A model generated the notes under the pieces. That model did not search any database. It saw nothing but the letters and a program-made list of their open reading frames with translations, and was not told where the DNA came from. Made by a program: the position numbers and the translations under genes. A DNA stretch of 64,000 nt from Bacteroidales bacterium (GTDB lineage Bacteria > Bacteroidota > Bacteroidia > Bacteroidales > Paludibacteraceae): positions 1 to 64,000 of the forward strand of contig SUXE01000015.1 in NCBI GenBank assembly GCA_015061115.1, given 5' to 3'. This document shows positions 10,136-20,071 of the stretch, piece after piece (the first letter of the stretch is position 1; each line of letters begins with the position of its first letter).

Positions 10136-10204
10136 TTCATTATTATCATACAGACGGGCATAAGACCTGACATTACAGCCATACAACAAAATCGGATCTC
10201 ACAA

Positions 10205-11392
10205 ATGAGAAAAAAACTGTCAATCCTTATCAAAAAACTTAGAAACACGACGCTACGCAAAATATTGGTTTTTGTGTCACGTCTTATCGTAGGATTGCTG
10301 TGCCTCATTCCCGGATACGAATCCATCGTTGATCCAGTAGGTTCAAACATTTTGTGCGACAGATTTCTGCACTGTCTGAAACTAGACGTGTTACTGCCAC
10401 TGTCGTATATAATTTCCATCTCCATTTCATCACTCCAGTTTGTCATCGGAGTCTGCATGACATTAGGAGCCAAGATCAAGTGGACATCGATAATGGCGAC
10501 AATATTCCTTACGATTCAGATCATCACGTCCGCCACCACAATACACCAGTGCCCTGACATCTACGACGGAATCACACGCACCATCAGTGCCCACACATTC
10601 GGCAGTTCAATCGCCCACAACATAATGTTGCTTGGATTAGCGTCACTTGTGTTCCATTGGAGAAATTATAATTTAGCGTTATATACCAAACGTACAGAGT
10701 GGATCATATCAATCTACGGATTCGCATTTTCCGTCGTGATGGCTATACACTGCTATTTTTCACTCCCTATCCTCGACCTCACCGTCTGCAAAGAGGGAGA
10801 TTCAATAAAAAAAGTGCTCGATTATGCAGAGTCGCATAAAATAGATATGGATGAAAACACACGAGCAGCGATGTCGCATAACGGATATTCATTCATACTT
10901 GTGAGCCCCGACATCACACAAGCGAGCACCACTTATAGAAAGCAACTAAATAAGCTGTATTCATACTGCAAAAGCAACAATTATAATTTTGCGATGCTCA
11001 CCACATCCGACCCGGACAGCCGTGAAGTGGATGAGTATATAATCGAAACTTCCGGGGCAGAATACCCATTTCTCCAAATCAGCCGTGAACTCACAGACGC
11101 ATTCGTCCGCTCAAACCCAGAATTGTTTCTTATGAAAGACGGGATTGTGGAAGAGAAATTTTCATGCTATCAGATACCGACTTACGACAAGCCATTGGAA
11201 GAATATGTATCTGAAGACACAGAAGTTTCAGAAGGATGGAACGACGTTGCTAAAAGCATCCTGTTCTTTGGTGTGCCACTGATAGCCATACTCATATATG
11301 ACTATCTGATAGAATTGGCGAAACTTCTTTACAGGTTTTGGAAGACAAAAAGAAAGAAGAAAGAGACGGAAGAAACAAGTGAGCAACAATAA
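10205..11392 (+). CDS. BT_3928-family DoxX/MauE-like membrane protein
   Basis: 395 residues. The N-terminal half has about four or five membrane helices (about 18-38, 62-90, 95-113, 140-158, 168-186), as in MauE/DoxX redox-associated proteins. Residues about 200-330 form a soluble thioredoxin-like region (FILVSPDI, YNFAMLTTSD, EYPFLQIS, SNPELFLMKDG) without a CxxC pair. A last helix at about 345-367 precedes a basic tail (KRKKKE). Position between DUF1599 and tpiA matches the Bacteroides arrangement. Its role is unknown; involvement in envelope redox chemistry is inferred from fold only. Confidence 0.8.
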   Translation: MRKKLSILIKKLRNTTLRKILVFVSRLIVGLLCLIPGYESIVDPVGSNILCDRFLHCLKLDVLLPLSYIISISISSLQFVIGVCMTLGAKIKWTSIMATIFLTIQIITSATTIHQCPDIYDGITRTISAHTFGSSIAHNIMLLGLASLVFHWRNYNLALYTKRTEWIISIYGFAFSVVMAIHCYFSLPILDLTVCKEGDSIKKVLDYAESHKIDMDENTRAAMSHNGYSFILVSPDITQASTTYRKQLNKLYSYCKSNNYNFAMLTTSDPDSREVDEYIIETSGAEYPFLQISRELTDAFVRSNPELFLMKDGIVEEKFSCYQIPTYDKPLEEYVSEDTEVSEGWNDVAKSILFFGVPLIAILIYDYLIELAKLLYRFWKTKRKKKETEETSEQQ

Positions 11393-11437
11393 GCCGCAAA
11401 AATTCACGTCGGCACAAATACAAAATTTTTAACATGC

Positions 11438-11468
11438 TTTAGATAATCATCTAAATGTATTATCTTTG
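11438..11468 (+). promoter_or_regulatory. Promoter of tpiA
   Basis: TATCTTTG at 11461-11468 is a good TAnnTTTG. TTTA at 11438-11441, 19 nt upstream, is an acceptable -33. The leader is about 40 nt. Confidence 0.55.
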
Positions 11469-11514
11469 CATACGAATTGAATATTGAATAAACATAAATT
11501 AAATATCAACGAAA

Positions 11515-12270
11515 ATGAGAAAGAAAATCGTAGCAGGAAACTGGAAGATGAATACAACTCTTCAGGAGGGTATCGCTTTGGCAAACGACTTGAAGAACGC
11601 ATTGGCAGGTAAGACTCCAAAGTGTGATGTAGTAGTTTGTACTCCATACATTTCAGTAGCAGCAGTTGCTGAGACTGTAAAGGGATCAGTTATCGGTGTA
11701 GGTGCTGAGGATTGTTCAGCAAACGAGAAGGGTGCATTCACTGGAGAGGTTTCTGCAAGCATGGTTGCTTCAACAGGTGCTAAGTACTGTATTCTTGGTC
11801 ACTCAGAGCGTCGTCAGTACCACGGTGAGGACAACGCACTTCTTATCAAGAAGCTTAATTTGGCTTTGGCTAACGGTCTAACTCCAATCTTCTGTGTAGG
11901 AGAGGTTAAGGAAGAGCGTGAGGCTAACACATTCAAGTCAGTTATCGAGGGTCAGATGGCAGCTGTTTACACTCTTTCTGCAGCAGATTTCGCAAAGGTT
12001 GTTATCGCATACGAGCCAGTTTGGGCTATCGGTACAGGTTTGACAGCTACTTCAGCTCAGGCACAGGAGGTACACGCTTCTATCCGTGCTTCTATCGCAG
12101 CTAAGTATGACAAGGCTACAGCAGAGAACACTTCAATCCTTTACGGTGGTTCTTGCAAGGGTAGCAACGCTCCTGAGTTGTTCGCTCAGCCAGATATCGA
12201 CGGTGGTTTGATCGGTGGTGCAGCTCTTAAGGCAGCTGATTTCATGCAGATCATCGAGGCTTGGAAGTAA
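11515..12270 (+). CDS. tpiA: Triosephosphate isomerase
   Basis: Interconverts dihydroxyacetone phosphate and glyceraldehyde 3-phosphate in glycolysis. The 251-residue length is normal. Catalytic residues are K11 (AGNWKMN), H96 (GHSERR) and E167 ([11 protein letters not shown]), and the phosphate-binding GGSCKG and IGGAALK are present. Codon choice is noticeably more uniform (GGT, GCT, AAG, CGT) than in neighbouring genes, as expected for high expression. It has its own promoter and a clean terminator with a GAAA tetraloop. Confidence 0.97.
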   Translation: MRKKIVAGNWKMNTTLQEGIALANDLKNALAGKTPKCDVVVCTPYISVAAVAETVKGSVIGVGAEDCSANEKGAFTGEVSASMVASTGAKYCILGHSERRQYHGEDNALLIKKLNLALANGLTPIFCVGEVKEEREANTFKSVIEGQMAAVYTLSAADFAKVVIAYEPVWAIGTGLTATSAQAQEVHASIRASIAAKYDKATAENTSILYGGSCKGSNAPELFAQPDIDGGLIGGAALKAADFMQIIEAWK

Positions 12271-12290
12271 TCCTTCTGACGATTAGAAAT

Positions 12291-12325
12291 AAAAAATGGT
12301 TCGGCGAAAGTCGAACCATTTTTTT
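12291..12325 (+). terminator. Terminator of tpiA
   Basis: TGGTTCG at 12297-12303 pairs with CGAACCA at 12312-12318, extended inward by G-T and C-G pairs to a GAAA tetraloop. It is flanked by an A-run and a T-run. The symmetric A/T flanks could also stop the convergent DUF2130 gene. Confidence 0.85.
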
Positions 12326-12367
12326 ATTTTTCCAACCAAGTTTCTGCATTTGTTTTAGTGACACGTC

Positions 12368-13708
12368 TCAATCATCTTCTATATCAATATAGTCACTACC
12401 TTTCCGTGCTTCATCAAACTTCTGTTTCATTGTTGGATTATTGCGTGTCAGTTTCTTGATAGTCAAAGATTCTGCCTTATCGTTGGCAAGACGTAGATTG
12501 TTTTCACTACCTATAAGAGCATCCTTGATCTTCTGAAGATGCAGAATTGATTTGTCAATCTCGTCTATAGCATTCTTGAATTTTTCACTTGCAAGACGAT
12601 AATTCTTTCCAAACTTATCTCGGAAATCATTAAGTTGATTCTCGAAATTTGAGACGTCGACCGACTGGCTTTGAGCTATTGCTAATTGTTGCTTGTACTC
12701 CAGACTCTTCTTTGATGTCTGAACCAATAGAGAAATAATTGGCAAAAAGAACTGAGGACGGATAACATACATCTTATCGTATTTGTATGACACATCCACT
12801 ATTCCACCATTGTAGAGCTCATTATCTGGCTCAAGCAAAGATACAAGCACCGCAAACTCACACCTTTTAGATTTACGGTCGGCATCCAACTTCTTAAAGA
12901 AATCCTCATTCTTATGTTTGGATGCAGTCTCATCTGCCTCATTCTTCATTTCAAACATTATCGACACATATTCAGTGCCATCGTCAGCGAAATCACGGAA
13001 TATGAAATCTCCTTTGCTGCCTCCGGAAGCGTCGTTGTCCTTCTCGAAATATGCATTAGGCATCACAGGACGCATCATCTGGTTGAACTGAGTGGAGCAA
13101 TGGATTTCCAACGATTCGCCTATCATCTTTGTTGACATACGGATCTTCATCTCTTTATAGTAATCCAACTGTTCCTTTGCCATCTTTAGTTGGTATTCGT
13201 ACTGTTCCTTGATTGAATTAGCAGAATTGACAGCCTGTTGTTTTTCCATCTGGACATTCAGCTTCAACTGTGCAATCACATCTTCCTTATCTTTGATGCT
13301 TTCCTGAGCCTTTATCTGCTCATTCATGACCGCAATTTTCAATTTGTTCTCACCTTCAATAATAGAAGAGTGCAATGCGGCAATTTCTTTTTCTTTATCA
13401 GCAATAGCAAGTTTGATTTCAGTTGATTTCTTCTCTTCTGCTATATGGAGTTCATTGCGTAGTTGTGCTATTATAGAATCCTTCTCCTTAATGTCAAGAT
13501 CCTTCCTATTTAATACACTCTGATATTGTTGTTCTGTCCTGGCTGTCACAAGTGCCTGCTCCGCTTTTTGGTTTTTGCTAAGTTCAGCAAGTCGACGGTT
13601 CAGCTCTGCATCAAACTCCGCATTCTTCACCTGGCTGACAATAGATGCATAATCAGCCTCATCAACTTGGAACACATTCCCACACTTTGGACATTTTAAT
13701 TCTTTCAT
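12368..13708 (-). CDS. DUF2130 coiled-coil protein with nuclease-like core
   Basis: 446 residues. It begins with a zinc-ribbon-like KCPKCG (C6, C9), then a long coiled coil at about residues 30-190. The conserved DUF2130 core follows: GESLEIH at 197-203, KGDFIFRD at 232-239, FEMKNE at 252-257. A second coiled coil ends the protein. The order E/D234/E253-x-K255 resembles the active site of PD-(D/E)XK nucleases. DUF2130 is known only by sequence, and nuclease activity is my inference. It is monocistronic and convergent with tpiA. Confidence 0.8.
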   Translation of the reverse strand: MKELKCPKCGNVFQVDEADYASIVSQVKNAEFDAELNRRLAELSKNQKAEQALVTARTEQQYQSVLNRKDLDIKEKDSIIAQLRNELHIAEEKKSTEIKLAIADKEKEIAALHSSIIEGENKLKIAVMNEQIKAQESIKDKEDVIAQLKLNVQMEKQQAVNSANSIKEQYEYQLKMAKEQLDYYKEMKIRMSTKMIGESLEIHCSTQFNQMMRPVMPNAYFEKDNDASGGSKGDFIFRDFADDGTEYVSIMFEMKNEADETASKHKNEDFFKKLDADRKSKRCEFAVLVSLLEPDNELYNGGIVDVSYKYDKMYVIRPQFFLPIISLLVQTSKKSLEYKQQLAIAQSQSVDVSNFENQLNDFRDKFGKNYRLASEKFKNAIDEIDKSILHLQKIKDALIGSENNLRLANDKAESLTIKKLTRNNPTMKQKFDEARKGSDYIDIEDD

Positions 13709-13801
13709 ATCGTTTCTTCAAGATAATTTTGAAACCCAGAATATGGATTAATTCCACGCCAAAAGGATACAGACCCAATAATCAAAAATCATGAATTGAT
13801 T

Positions 13802-16800
13802 CTATCTCTGCGACGGTACTCGTCCAAAGAACTGTTTGTATTTTCTTGTGAAATATGCCGGGTCGGAGAATCCTACTCTATATGCCACATCAGCCACAGA
13901 AATACGCTCTGTTGTCAACAACGAATGTGCCATGTTCAAACGGTAGTCTGTGATGATTTCAAGCGGCGTTTTACCTGTCAGAACCTTTACTTTTCTCGTC
14001 AGAGTAGACTGGCTAACCGCAGATTCTCTAGCCAGCACCTCAATGCTGAAATCTGAGTCGGAATAGTTTTCCTCTATCACCTTTATCACTCGTTTCAAGA
14101 ACGGATCCATCTCTTCCGTCTTCTCCATCGCATCTGGTTCGACAATAGTAGAAAGGATTCTATTTTGAGTGTTTCGCTTCACATTGATGATACTCTGAAG
14201 TTTCAAAAGTAACTCCTTCTGGCTGAATGGTTTCGTGATATAATCCACAGCTCCCGTACCAAGTCCCTCCAGACGCATCTCATCCTCTGTTCGTGCAGAG
14301 ACAAACAGCAATGGGATATGGCTCGTTTCTTGTGATGCCTGCAACGATTTGTTCAATGTGAATCCGTCCATTATCGGCATCTCCACGTCGCTGACAATCA
14401 CATCCGGTTGCTCATTCTTTGACATATTCAAAGCAGCGGCACCATCATTTGCGGTAAGCACCGTCGCATACGGTTCAAGCATCGACACAATGCTCTTCAA
14501 AACCATATCATCATCGTCGACAACAAGAATCACACTCTCGTTCAACGCTGAGTCTTCCTGTGGAGTGTATATTGATTCCGTCGTCTCCTCAGAAACGATC
14601 TTATTATTCACTTTAGCTGTCGATTTCTTGAAGTACAGACTTATAGAAGTTCCAACACCTTCCTTACTCTCGACGCTGATTTTTCCATTCATCTGCTTCA
14701 TATACTCCTGACAAAGCGAGAATCCTAGTCCAGAGCCCTTTTCTCCTGTAGTTCCCTCTGTAGACTCATGTTTTCCAGAAGAAAGCAGGTTCTCCAACTG
14801 AGCTGGCGACATTCCCACTCCATTATCAGAAATCTTCAACAGCAATTCACTTTGCAGTTCATTTCCGTCGACGGTGATTCTTCCGCCTTCGTTAGTAAAC
14901 TTCAACGCATTGTTAAGCAGATTTCTCACCACCACCTCAAGCTGACGGATATCCGCTTTCGCGCAATATGAGTAATCGATGTTTGTGACCACTTCTATGT
15001 TCTTAGCCACGAGCAATTCGTTGAGCAGACGGATCTCGTTTTCTACCGACTGTTTCAAATCGACATCCGACATACGCACCGCAAACTGGCTAGTGTTCGA
15101 CTGTGCCCATGCCAACAACTTCTGCATTTCACCTTGCAACATCGACGCTGCATTTCTTATATCAACGAGTGAACTTTTCTTGATGTTCACCATCTCCTGA
15201 GCCAAAACCGAATCCAATGAGGCAACAATTCCAAACATCGGATTTCGAAGATCGTGGGCAATGACTGAAATAAGTCTGTCCTTCTCCTTCAACGCCACAT
15301 TCAATTCTTCTGTACGCTCAGCCACCTTCTGACGCAACTCATTCTTCAACGCCTCCTGCTGACGCATCTTTGTGCGATAGACAACGAAGATTATCGCCAA
15401 CACCAACATTACCTCAAGCAGATAGCACCACCATGCCTTCCACCAAGGAGGCAATACCTTCAAAGGCAGAGTAAGACTTTGGACAGATGTGAAAGACGTT
15501 GGGGAATTAGCCTCAACCTCCAACAAATAGTCTCCCTCTGGTATATAGTTGAAAGATATCCTACGGTTCTTGCCCATCTCCTTCCAGTCGTCGTTCAACC
15601 CTTTCAGGCGATAACGCAACGCTGCTGCTCCAGTCTGTGAATAATCCACCAAATCAATATCAATCGCTATATCCGTCTGGTTATGCTTCAACGTCAACTC
15701 ACTCACATTATGAAGAGTATACTGTTTCTCCTGTGATATATATAACGTTGAGAAATCCATATACTTGATATTCTTCGTCACCTTAATTTCATTAGGTGCG
15801 AAACAAAGATATCCTGTGTTCGTACCCATATAGACATGGCCATCTTTCGACAGATATCCAGAACGGGAATAAAACAGATATTTTGACATGTTTCCATAGT
15901 AGCCTGGCAATGAACCTGATGTGTTGTTGATCGGATCATACCACAACACTTTACCCAATCCACCAAACCATATTTTACCTTTCCCGTCCGAACAAACGAC
16001 TCTGAACTCACATGAGTCTATTGCGGTGATCTTCTTCACTTCCGATCCATCAGAAGCTATTCTCAGCACACCTTCGTTCGTGCCAACATACAGATTACTA
16101 TGCTCGTCACAATCAATATCAATCAAAGAAAGCGGACATACAGATTTGATTGTCGCCAAATCCTTCATCATAGCCTTGTAGACACCTTTCTCAACACGCC
16201 AGATTGTGTTCGTTGTCAATATCCAACGTATATCATTCTTCTCTACAATCTTATAGATCCACTTGTTTGGCATCTTAGCCAAAGAGTCGTCTGCAAGGAT
16301 TCTTTTGCGCCACTTTCCATTCTCATCCATCACATACAAGCCATCTCCAGCAGAGCCACAATATTTTTCTCCGTTCTCCATCTGACAGATGCTGAAAATA
16401 TTGTTGTACGGTGCGACTCCGTCCATCTTGACAAGCTGGCTGACTCCTGTGTTAAGATTCAACGACTGCAAACCGTCACCCCAAGTGGCAAGCAACATAT
16501 TGCCATTTTTATCGCAGTCTATTCCCAACACATTGTTGCAACCGAATTTATATTGTCTGAACGTGTTGTCAGTCTTCCTGAAAACGCCAGATCCATCTGT
16601 AGCAATAATCAGATTTCCGTCCAAATCCTCAGTGAAATCGGAACAAACATGATTAGGGAATCCTTGTTCAGACGAGAACGAAATTCCACGAACCTGCTGA
16701 GTATGATAACACCATATACCGCTGTTTTGAGTTGACACCCAGATGTCTCCATTGAAATCCTCAATCACAGTATACAGTTTTTTCATTGTCTCTCCATTAT

Positions 16801-17695
16801 TCTCATACGGACGGAGATTCACAAAATCAGGCTGCTCTGCCTCAATATTATCTGTATACCAAAGGCCATCGCCATCGGAAGAAAACCAACATCTTCCATT
16901 TTTTGTCTGAATGATACGAGTTGTATTGTTGAAAGGAAGAGTCACAACACGTGGTCGTTCATTGATCTTAACACTATTGAAGATCCACAATTGGTTGGAG
17001 AAAGATGTAGCCGCAATATCTCCATTTGTCAACTGGATAATAGAGTTGACAACCATTTCCGCACGGTCTCCCTTATACTCCATAAGTTGACCACCGTTTC
17101 TGCCGTAGACGCTGACACCATCTCCCAAGCCTGTCCAATAACGATGCTGGTTATCCACATAAAGAGAGCGGATGAATGCTCCCGTCAACGCATTATATGC
17201 AGGATGATCATTAGAAAACTCCTGCTTTTCATTATCATAGATGTATAATCCGCCATTAGTAAACGCATATATAGTGCCCTCCGCGTCGAGAGTGACACCA
17301 TGAGTCATCTTATAATATGTCTTGTCGAAATCCGCTGGCATCTTGTTTGTCACCTTATCTGTAGACGGATCATATTCCACAAGCAGGCCATTCATACCAC
17401 CAGCGACAATCTTGCCATTGCCTACATGCGATACGAATAAAAAATTGTCTCTTGGGATTTCAGGATAGTTTTCTTTAGAGAAGTGACGGAAATTGCTTCC
17501 ATCAAAACGGTCGAGGCCAAAATCAGTTGCGATCCAAATAAATCCACGGTCATCCTGTGTGATAGACTCCGATTTATTGGTCATCATTCCGTCATCAGTA
17601 GAGAAATGGGAAAAATGAGCATATTCCACTCTTTCAGCGAATGCAGACACAGCATACACTATCAATAAAGTGATAATAGACGCCAACTTTTTCAT
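13802..17695 (-). CDS. Hybrid two-component system sensor/regulator
   Basis: An HTCS protein of 1297 residues that senses glycan fragments in the periplasm and switches on target loci. A signal peptide at 1-20 is followed by two-bladed regulator propeller repeats to about residue 650, a Y_Y_Y domain, and one membrane helix near 755-778 (WWCYLLEVMLVLAIIFVVY). Then come a HisKA domain with the phospho-His in SVIAHDLRNP, a HATPase (DNGVGMS, GSGLGFSL), and a receiver with SDVEMPIMDG at about 1053-1170. An AraC-type DNA-binding domain fills the last 100 residues. ATG at 17695 is chosen over 17749 because the signal peptide then starts properly and AAGGAGAAC precedes it. Targets may be the neighbouring GH9 and LRR genes. 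Confidence 0.93.
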   Translation of the reverse strand: MKKLASIITLLIVYAVSAFAERVEYAHFSHFSTDDGMMTNKSESITQDDRGFIWIATDFGLDRFDGSNFRHFSKENYPEIPRDNFLFVSHVGNGKIVAGGMNGLLVEYDPSTDKVTNKMPADFDKTYYKMTHGVTLDAEGTIYAFTNGGLYIYDNEKQEFSNDHPAYNALTGAFIRSLYVDNQHRYWTGLGDGVSVYGRNGGQLMEYKGDRAEMVVNSIIQLTNGDIAATSFSNQLWIFNSVKINERPRVVTLPFNNTTRIIQTKNGRCWFSSDGDGLWYTDNIEAEQPDFVNLRPYENNGETMKKLYTVIEDFNGDIWVSTQNSGIWCYHTQQVRGISFSSEQGFPNHVCSDFTEDLDGNLIIATDGSGVFRKTDNTFRQYKFGCNNVLGIDCDKNGNMLLATWGDGLQSLNLNTGVSQLVKMDGVAPYNNIFSICQMENGEKYCGSAGDGLYVMDENGKWRKRILADDSLAKMPNKWIYKIVEKNDIRWILTTNTIWRVEKGVYKAMMKDLATIKSVCPLSLIDIDCDEHSNLYVGTNEGVLRIASDGSEVKKITAIDSCEFRVVCSDGKGKIWFGGLGKVLWYDPINNTSGSLPGYYGNMSKYLFYSRSGYLSKDGHVYMGTNTGYLCFAPNEIKVTKNIKYMDFSTLYISQEKQYTLHNVSELTLKHNQTDIAIDIDLVDYSQTGAAALRYRLKGLNDDWKEMGKNRRISFNYIPEGDYLLEVEANSPTSFTSVQSLTLPLKVLPPWWKAWWCYLLEVMLVLAIIFVVYRTKMRQQEALKNELRQKVAERTEELNVALKEKDRLISVIAHDLRNPMFGIVASLDSVLAQEMVNIKKSSLVDIRNAASMLQGEMQKLLAWAQSNTSQFAVRMSDVDLKQSVENEIRLLNELLVAKNIEVVTNIDYSYCAKADIRQLEVVVRNLLNNALKFTNEGGRITVDGNELQSELLLKISDNGVGMSPAQLENLLSSGKHESTEGTTGEKGSGLGFSLCQEYMKQMNGKISVESKEGVGTSISLYFKKSTAKVNNKIVSEETTESIYTPQEDSALNESVILVVDDDDMVLKSIVSMLEPYATVLTANDGAAALNMSKNEQPDVIVSDVEMPIMDGFTLNKSLQASQETSHIPLLFVSARTEDEMRLEGLGTGAVDYITKPFSQKELLLKLQSIINVKRNTQNRILSTIVEPDAMEKTEEMDPFLKRVIKVIEENYSDSDFSIEVLARESAVSQSTLTRKVKVLTGKTPLEIITDYRLNMAHSLLTTERISVADVAYRVGFSDPAYFTRKYKQFFGRVPSQR

Positions 17696-17830
17696 GTTCT
17701 CCTTAATAATTAGTATTAGATTAGACGCAACGAATTTATAATTTTTCAATTGTTTACAAAAACGAATGTTAAAAAAACATAAAAAAAGATATTAACATAG
17801 ATGAAAATTAAGGACTGATAGAAAAAAACA

Positions 17831-17866
17831 AACAAAAATGGGATGAGCGACAGCCCACCCCATCTT
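17831..17866 (-). terminator. Terminator of the secreted LRR protein
   Basis: On the minus strand a 10-bp stem ATGGGGTGGG / CTCATCCCAT with a 6-nt loop is followed by TTTTTGTTTGTTTTTTT. It separates the LRR gene from the downstream sensor gene. Confidence 0.75.
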
Positions 17867-17886
17867 TGACAATTATAATAAAATTA

Positions 17887-19857
17887 TTATTTCACAACTG
17901 CTTTATAAGCCTTGCCTTCAATTCTCACGACATAAACACCTGATGTCAGAGATCCGTTAGATGAAGTCAAATCACGTCCGAGAGTGTCAAATATCTTATA
18001 TTCATCTCTGTTGACGGAGATACGACCATCTGCAGCAACCACTACAACATCATCAGCGTCGACATCATCAACACTTACATTTTCACAGATGACATTCATG
18101 TCTGTCATTACTTCTGCATAAGCATTCACCGCATCACAAGGGACAACAATTTTTACCAAATCCTTTATCTCGTCGAATATAAAAGACAAATTATCAAATG
18201 TTGGAGGAGTTGCTCCTGCAAAGTATATCTTTTCTAGTTCTTCACAATAAGCAAAGGCATCTATACCAACTTTTGTAATAGTAGAAGGCAAGTAGACCTC
18301 CTTTATATTATACAAATTAGCGAAAGAGGCTTCTCCTACATTTGTGATACCTTCTCCTACATAGATATACGTATAATTTTCAAAATAGAATGGAGTATCA
18401 TCATATATAGAGTAATCTTCCATCTCGCCTTCTCCTAATATAAACAAAGTGTCATTCTGAACCTTCCAAGTCGCGTTCTTTCCGCCATCCTTACCACAAT
18501 AGTTCACATCTGGAGATTCTGGACCTGTAGTATCGACCTTAGTGAAATAGGCATCAATATAATTTGTATATGTGATGGTAATTTCTATCTCCGGACTCGT
18601 TTTCTGAGCTTCAGTCAATTGAATGCCAAAACCAAATGGTTCCCAACGAGAAAACTTGTATCCCTCATCAGGAGTTGCTGTCAACTTGAATGTTGCGCTC
18701 GTACTTGAACTGCTCAATTTTTCCACATCAACCTTTCCCTTTCCGTAAACATCTGCACTTAAACTGATATTTGAGCTGTTACTGCCATATTCCACATTTG
18801 CTATAACAGTCGCAGGAGTAGACAAGTCAACCACGATTTCTGTTTTGTGCAAATCAGACTCTGGCACATCATAAGTGCCTTCCCATGTCACTTGATAGCT
18901 TGACGTCCACAAATCGACAGACAATTTGTAAAGATTCTTGTCACAATCGACTGGTGTGATTGTCAAAGGTCCGTAAGCATTACTTGTCGAGTAGACTTCA
19001 ACACCATCTGGCCAAGAAGGTATGATTTTTGTATCATATGCCCCTCCGTGACTTTTGATCGCTTCTATCGCTTCCTCAGTATAAGCATTACAATTGATAC
19101 TTATAACGACATCCCCTTCCTCTTTATGCATCGTGAAATTATTGAATCCTGTCAGTTTTGGAAATGTTTCTCCCAAGAATTTGATTGTATCCAACTCACA
19201 ATAATAGAATGCTCCAGACTCAATCTCTTCTACACTTGCTGGAACATCTATCGTCTTTATTTTATCACATGAGAAAAACATGTTTTCCGAAAGAGTCTTT
19301 GTTCCTTCTGGTATCTCAAATGTCTCAAATCCGCAATATTGAAAAACTTGTGGTCCGAACTTCTTTACATTTCCCAGATTAATATTTTTCAACGACTTAC
19401 AACTTTGAAAAATATAACCAGGAAGATAGGTCACTTTCTCAGGAATTGAAATTGAAGTCAAAGAAGAACATCCGAAAAAAGCCTCTTCTCCAAACTCTTT
19501 CAAACCCTCTGGTAAAATGATTTCAGTAAGTGATGTACATTCCTCAAATGCTGCGACATCGATTATCTCCACCGTAGAGGCAATCTTCACATCTTGCAAC
19601 TTGCTGAACGACATGAATGCATGTTTACCAATGTTAGTTACTCCTTCATTGATGACCACATTCTCCACATCCTCTTTTAAATTACTCCACGCCGGATTGA
19701 TATATGTGTCTCCAAAAATATCCGTGGTATACACTTCCATTTCTCCCTCTCCGGAAAAAGTCAACGTTTTGGTAGACTCATCATACTTATACGTCACCTC
19801 CGCTGATGCCGACAATAGCGACATCGCTGTTGTAATTGCAATAAATAACTTACGCAT
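17887..19857 (-). CDS. Secreted BspA-type LRR protein with T9SS type A tail
   Basis: 656 residues from ATG 19857, which gives a signal peptide ending SASA. Residues about 40-250 carry BspA/LRR_5 repeats (IPEKVTYLPGYIF, IPEGTKTLSENMF). A non-LRR middle contains an InlB-like bacterial repeat (FKLTATPDEGYKFSRW). Further LRR units (EGITNVGEASF, PSTITKVGIDAF) follow, then an about 60-residue C-terminal segment with YKIFDTLGRDL and GVYVVRIEGKAYKAVVK typical of the Por-type T9SS sorting domain. It is presumably anchored on or released from the outer surface; the ligand is unknown. TATTTTTG on the minus strand at 19891-19898 is a likely -7 element. Confidence 0.85.
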   Translation of the reverse strand: MRKLFIAITTAMSLLSASAEVTYKYDESTKTLTFSGEGEMEVYTTDIFGDTYINPAWSNLKEDVENVVINEGVTNIGKHAFMSFSKLQDVKIASTVEIIDVAAFEECTSLTEIILPEGLKEFGEEAFFGCSSLTSISIPEKVTYLPGYIFQSCKSLKNINLGNVKKFGPQVFQYCGFETFEIPEGTKTLSENMFFSCDKIKTIDVPASVEEIESGAFYYCELDTIKFLGETFPKLTGFNNFTMHKEEGDVVISINCNAYTEEAIEAIKSHGGAYDTKIIPSWPDGVEVYSTSNAYGPLTITPVDCDKNLYKLSVDLWTSSYQVTWEGTYDVPESDLHKTEIVVDLSTPATVIANVEYGSNSSNISLSADVYGKGKVDVEKLSSSSTSATFKLTATPDEGYKFSRWEPFGFGIQLTEAQKTSPEIEITITYTNYIDAYFTKVDTTGPESPDVNYCGKDGGKNATWKVQNDTLFILGEGEMEDYSIYDDTPFYFENYTYIYVGEGITNVGEASFANLYNIKEVYLPSTITKVGIDAFAYCEELEKIYFAGATPPTFDNLSFIFDEIKDLVKIVVPCDAVNAYAEVMTDMNVICENVSVDDVDADDVVVVAADGRISVNRDEYKIFDTLGRDLTSSNGSLTSGVYVVRIEGKAYKAVVK

Positions 19858-20071
19858 AAACTTTATTTTTAACAGTGTTATATTTTCTCGCAAAAATAAT
19901 TTATTCCATTCACAAAAGAGACGAAATTATGTTATTTAACACGACTTTAACATTAACTAATAATATTTTACATTTCAGATCGTTTGTTCTCCTCTTCTCA
20001 ACAGATAACATCCTGCTTTTTTATTTTGACTGCCAATCATCACTACCTTACCATTTTATCGTTTGAATGTG

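Noticed and set aside
16100-16735. Open frame of 211 codons on the plus strand
   Set aside because: It lies fully inside the hybrid sensor gene on the opposite strand, and its composition has no protein-family look.
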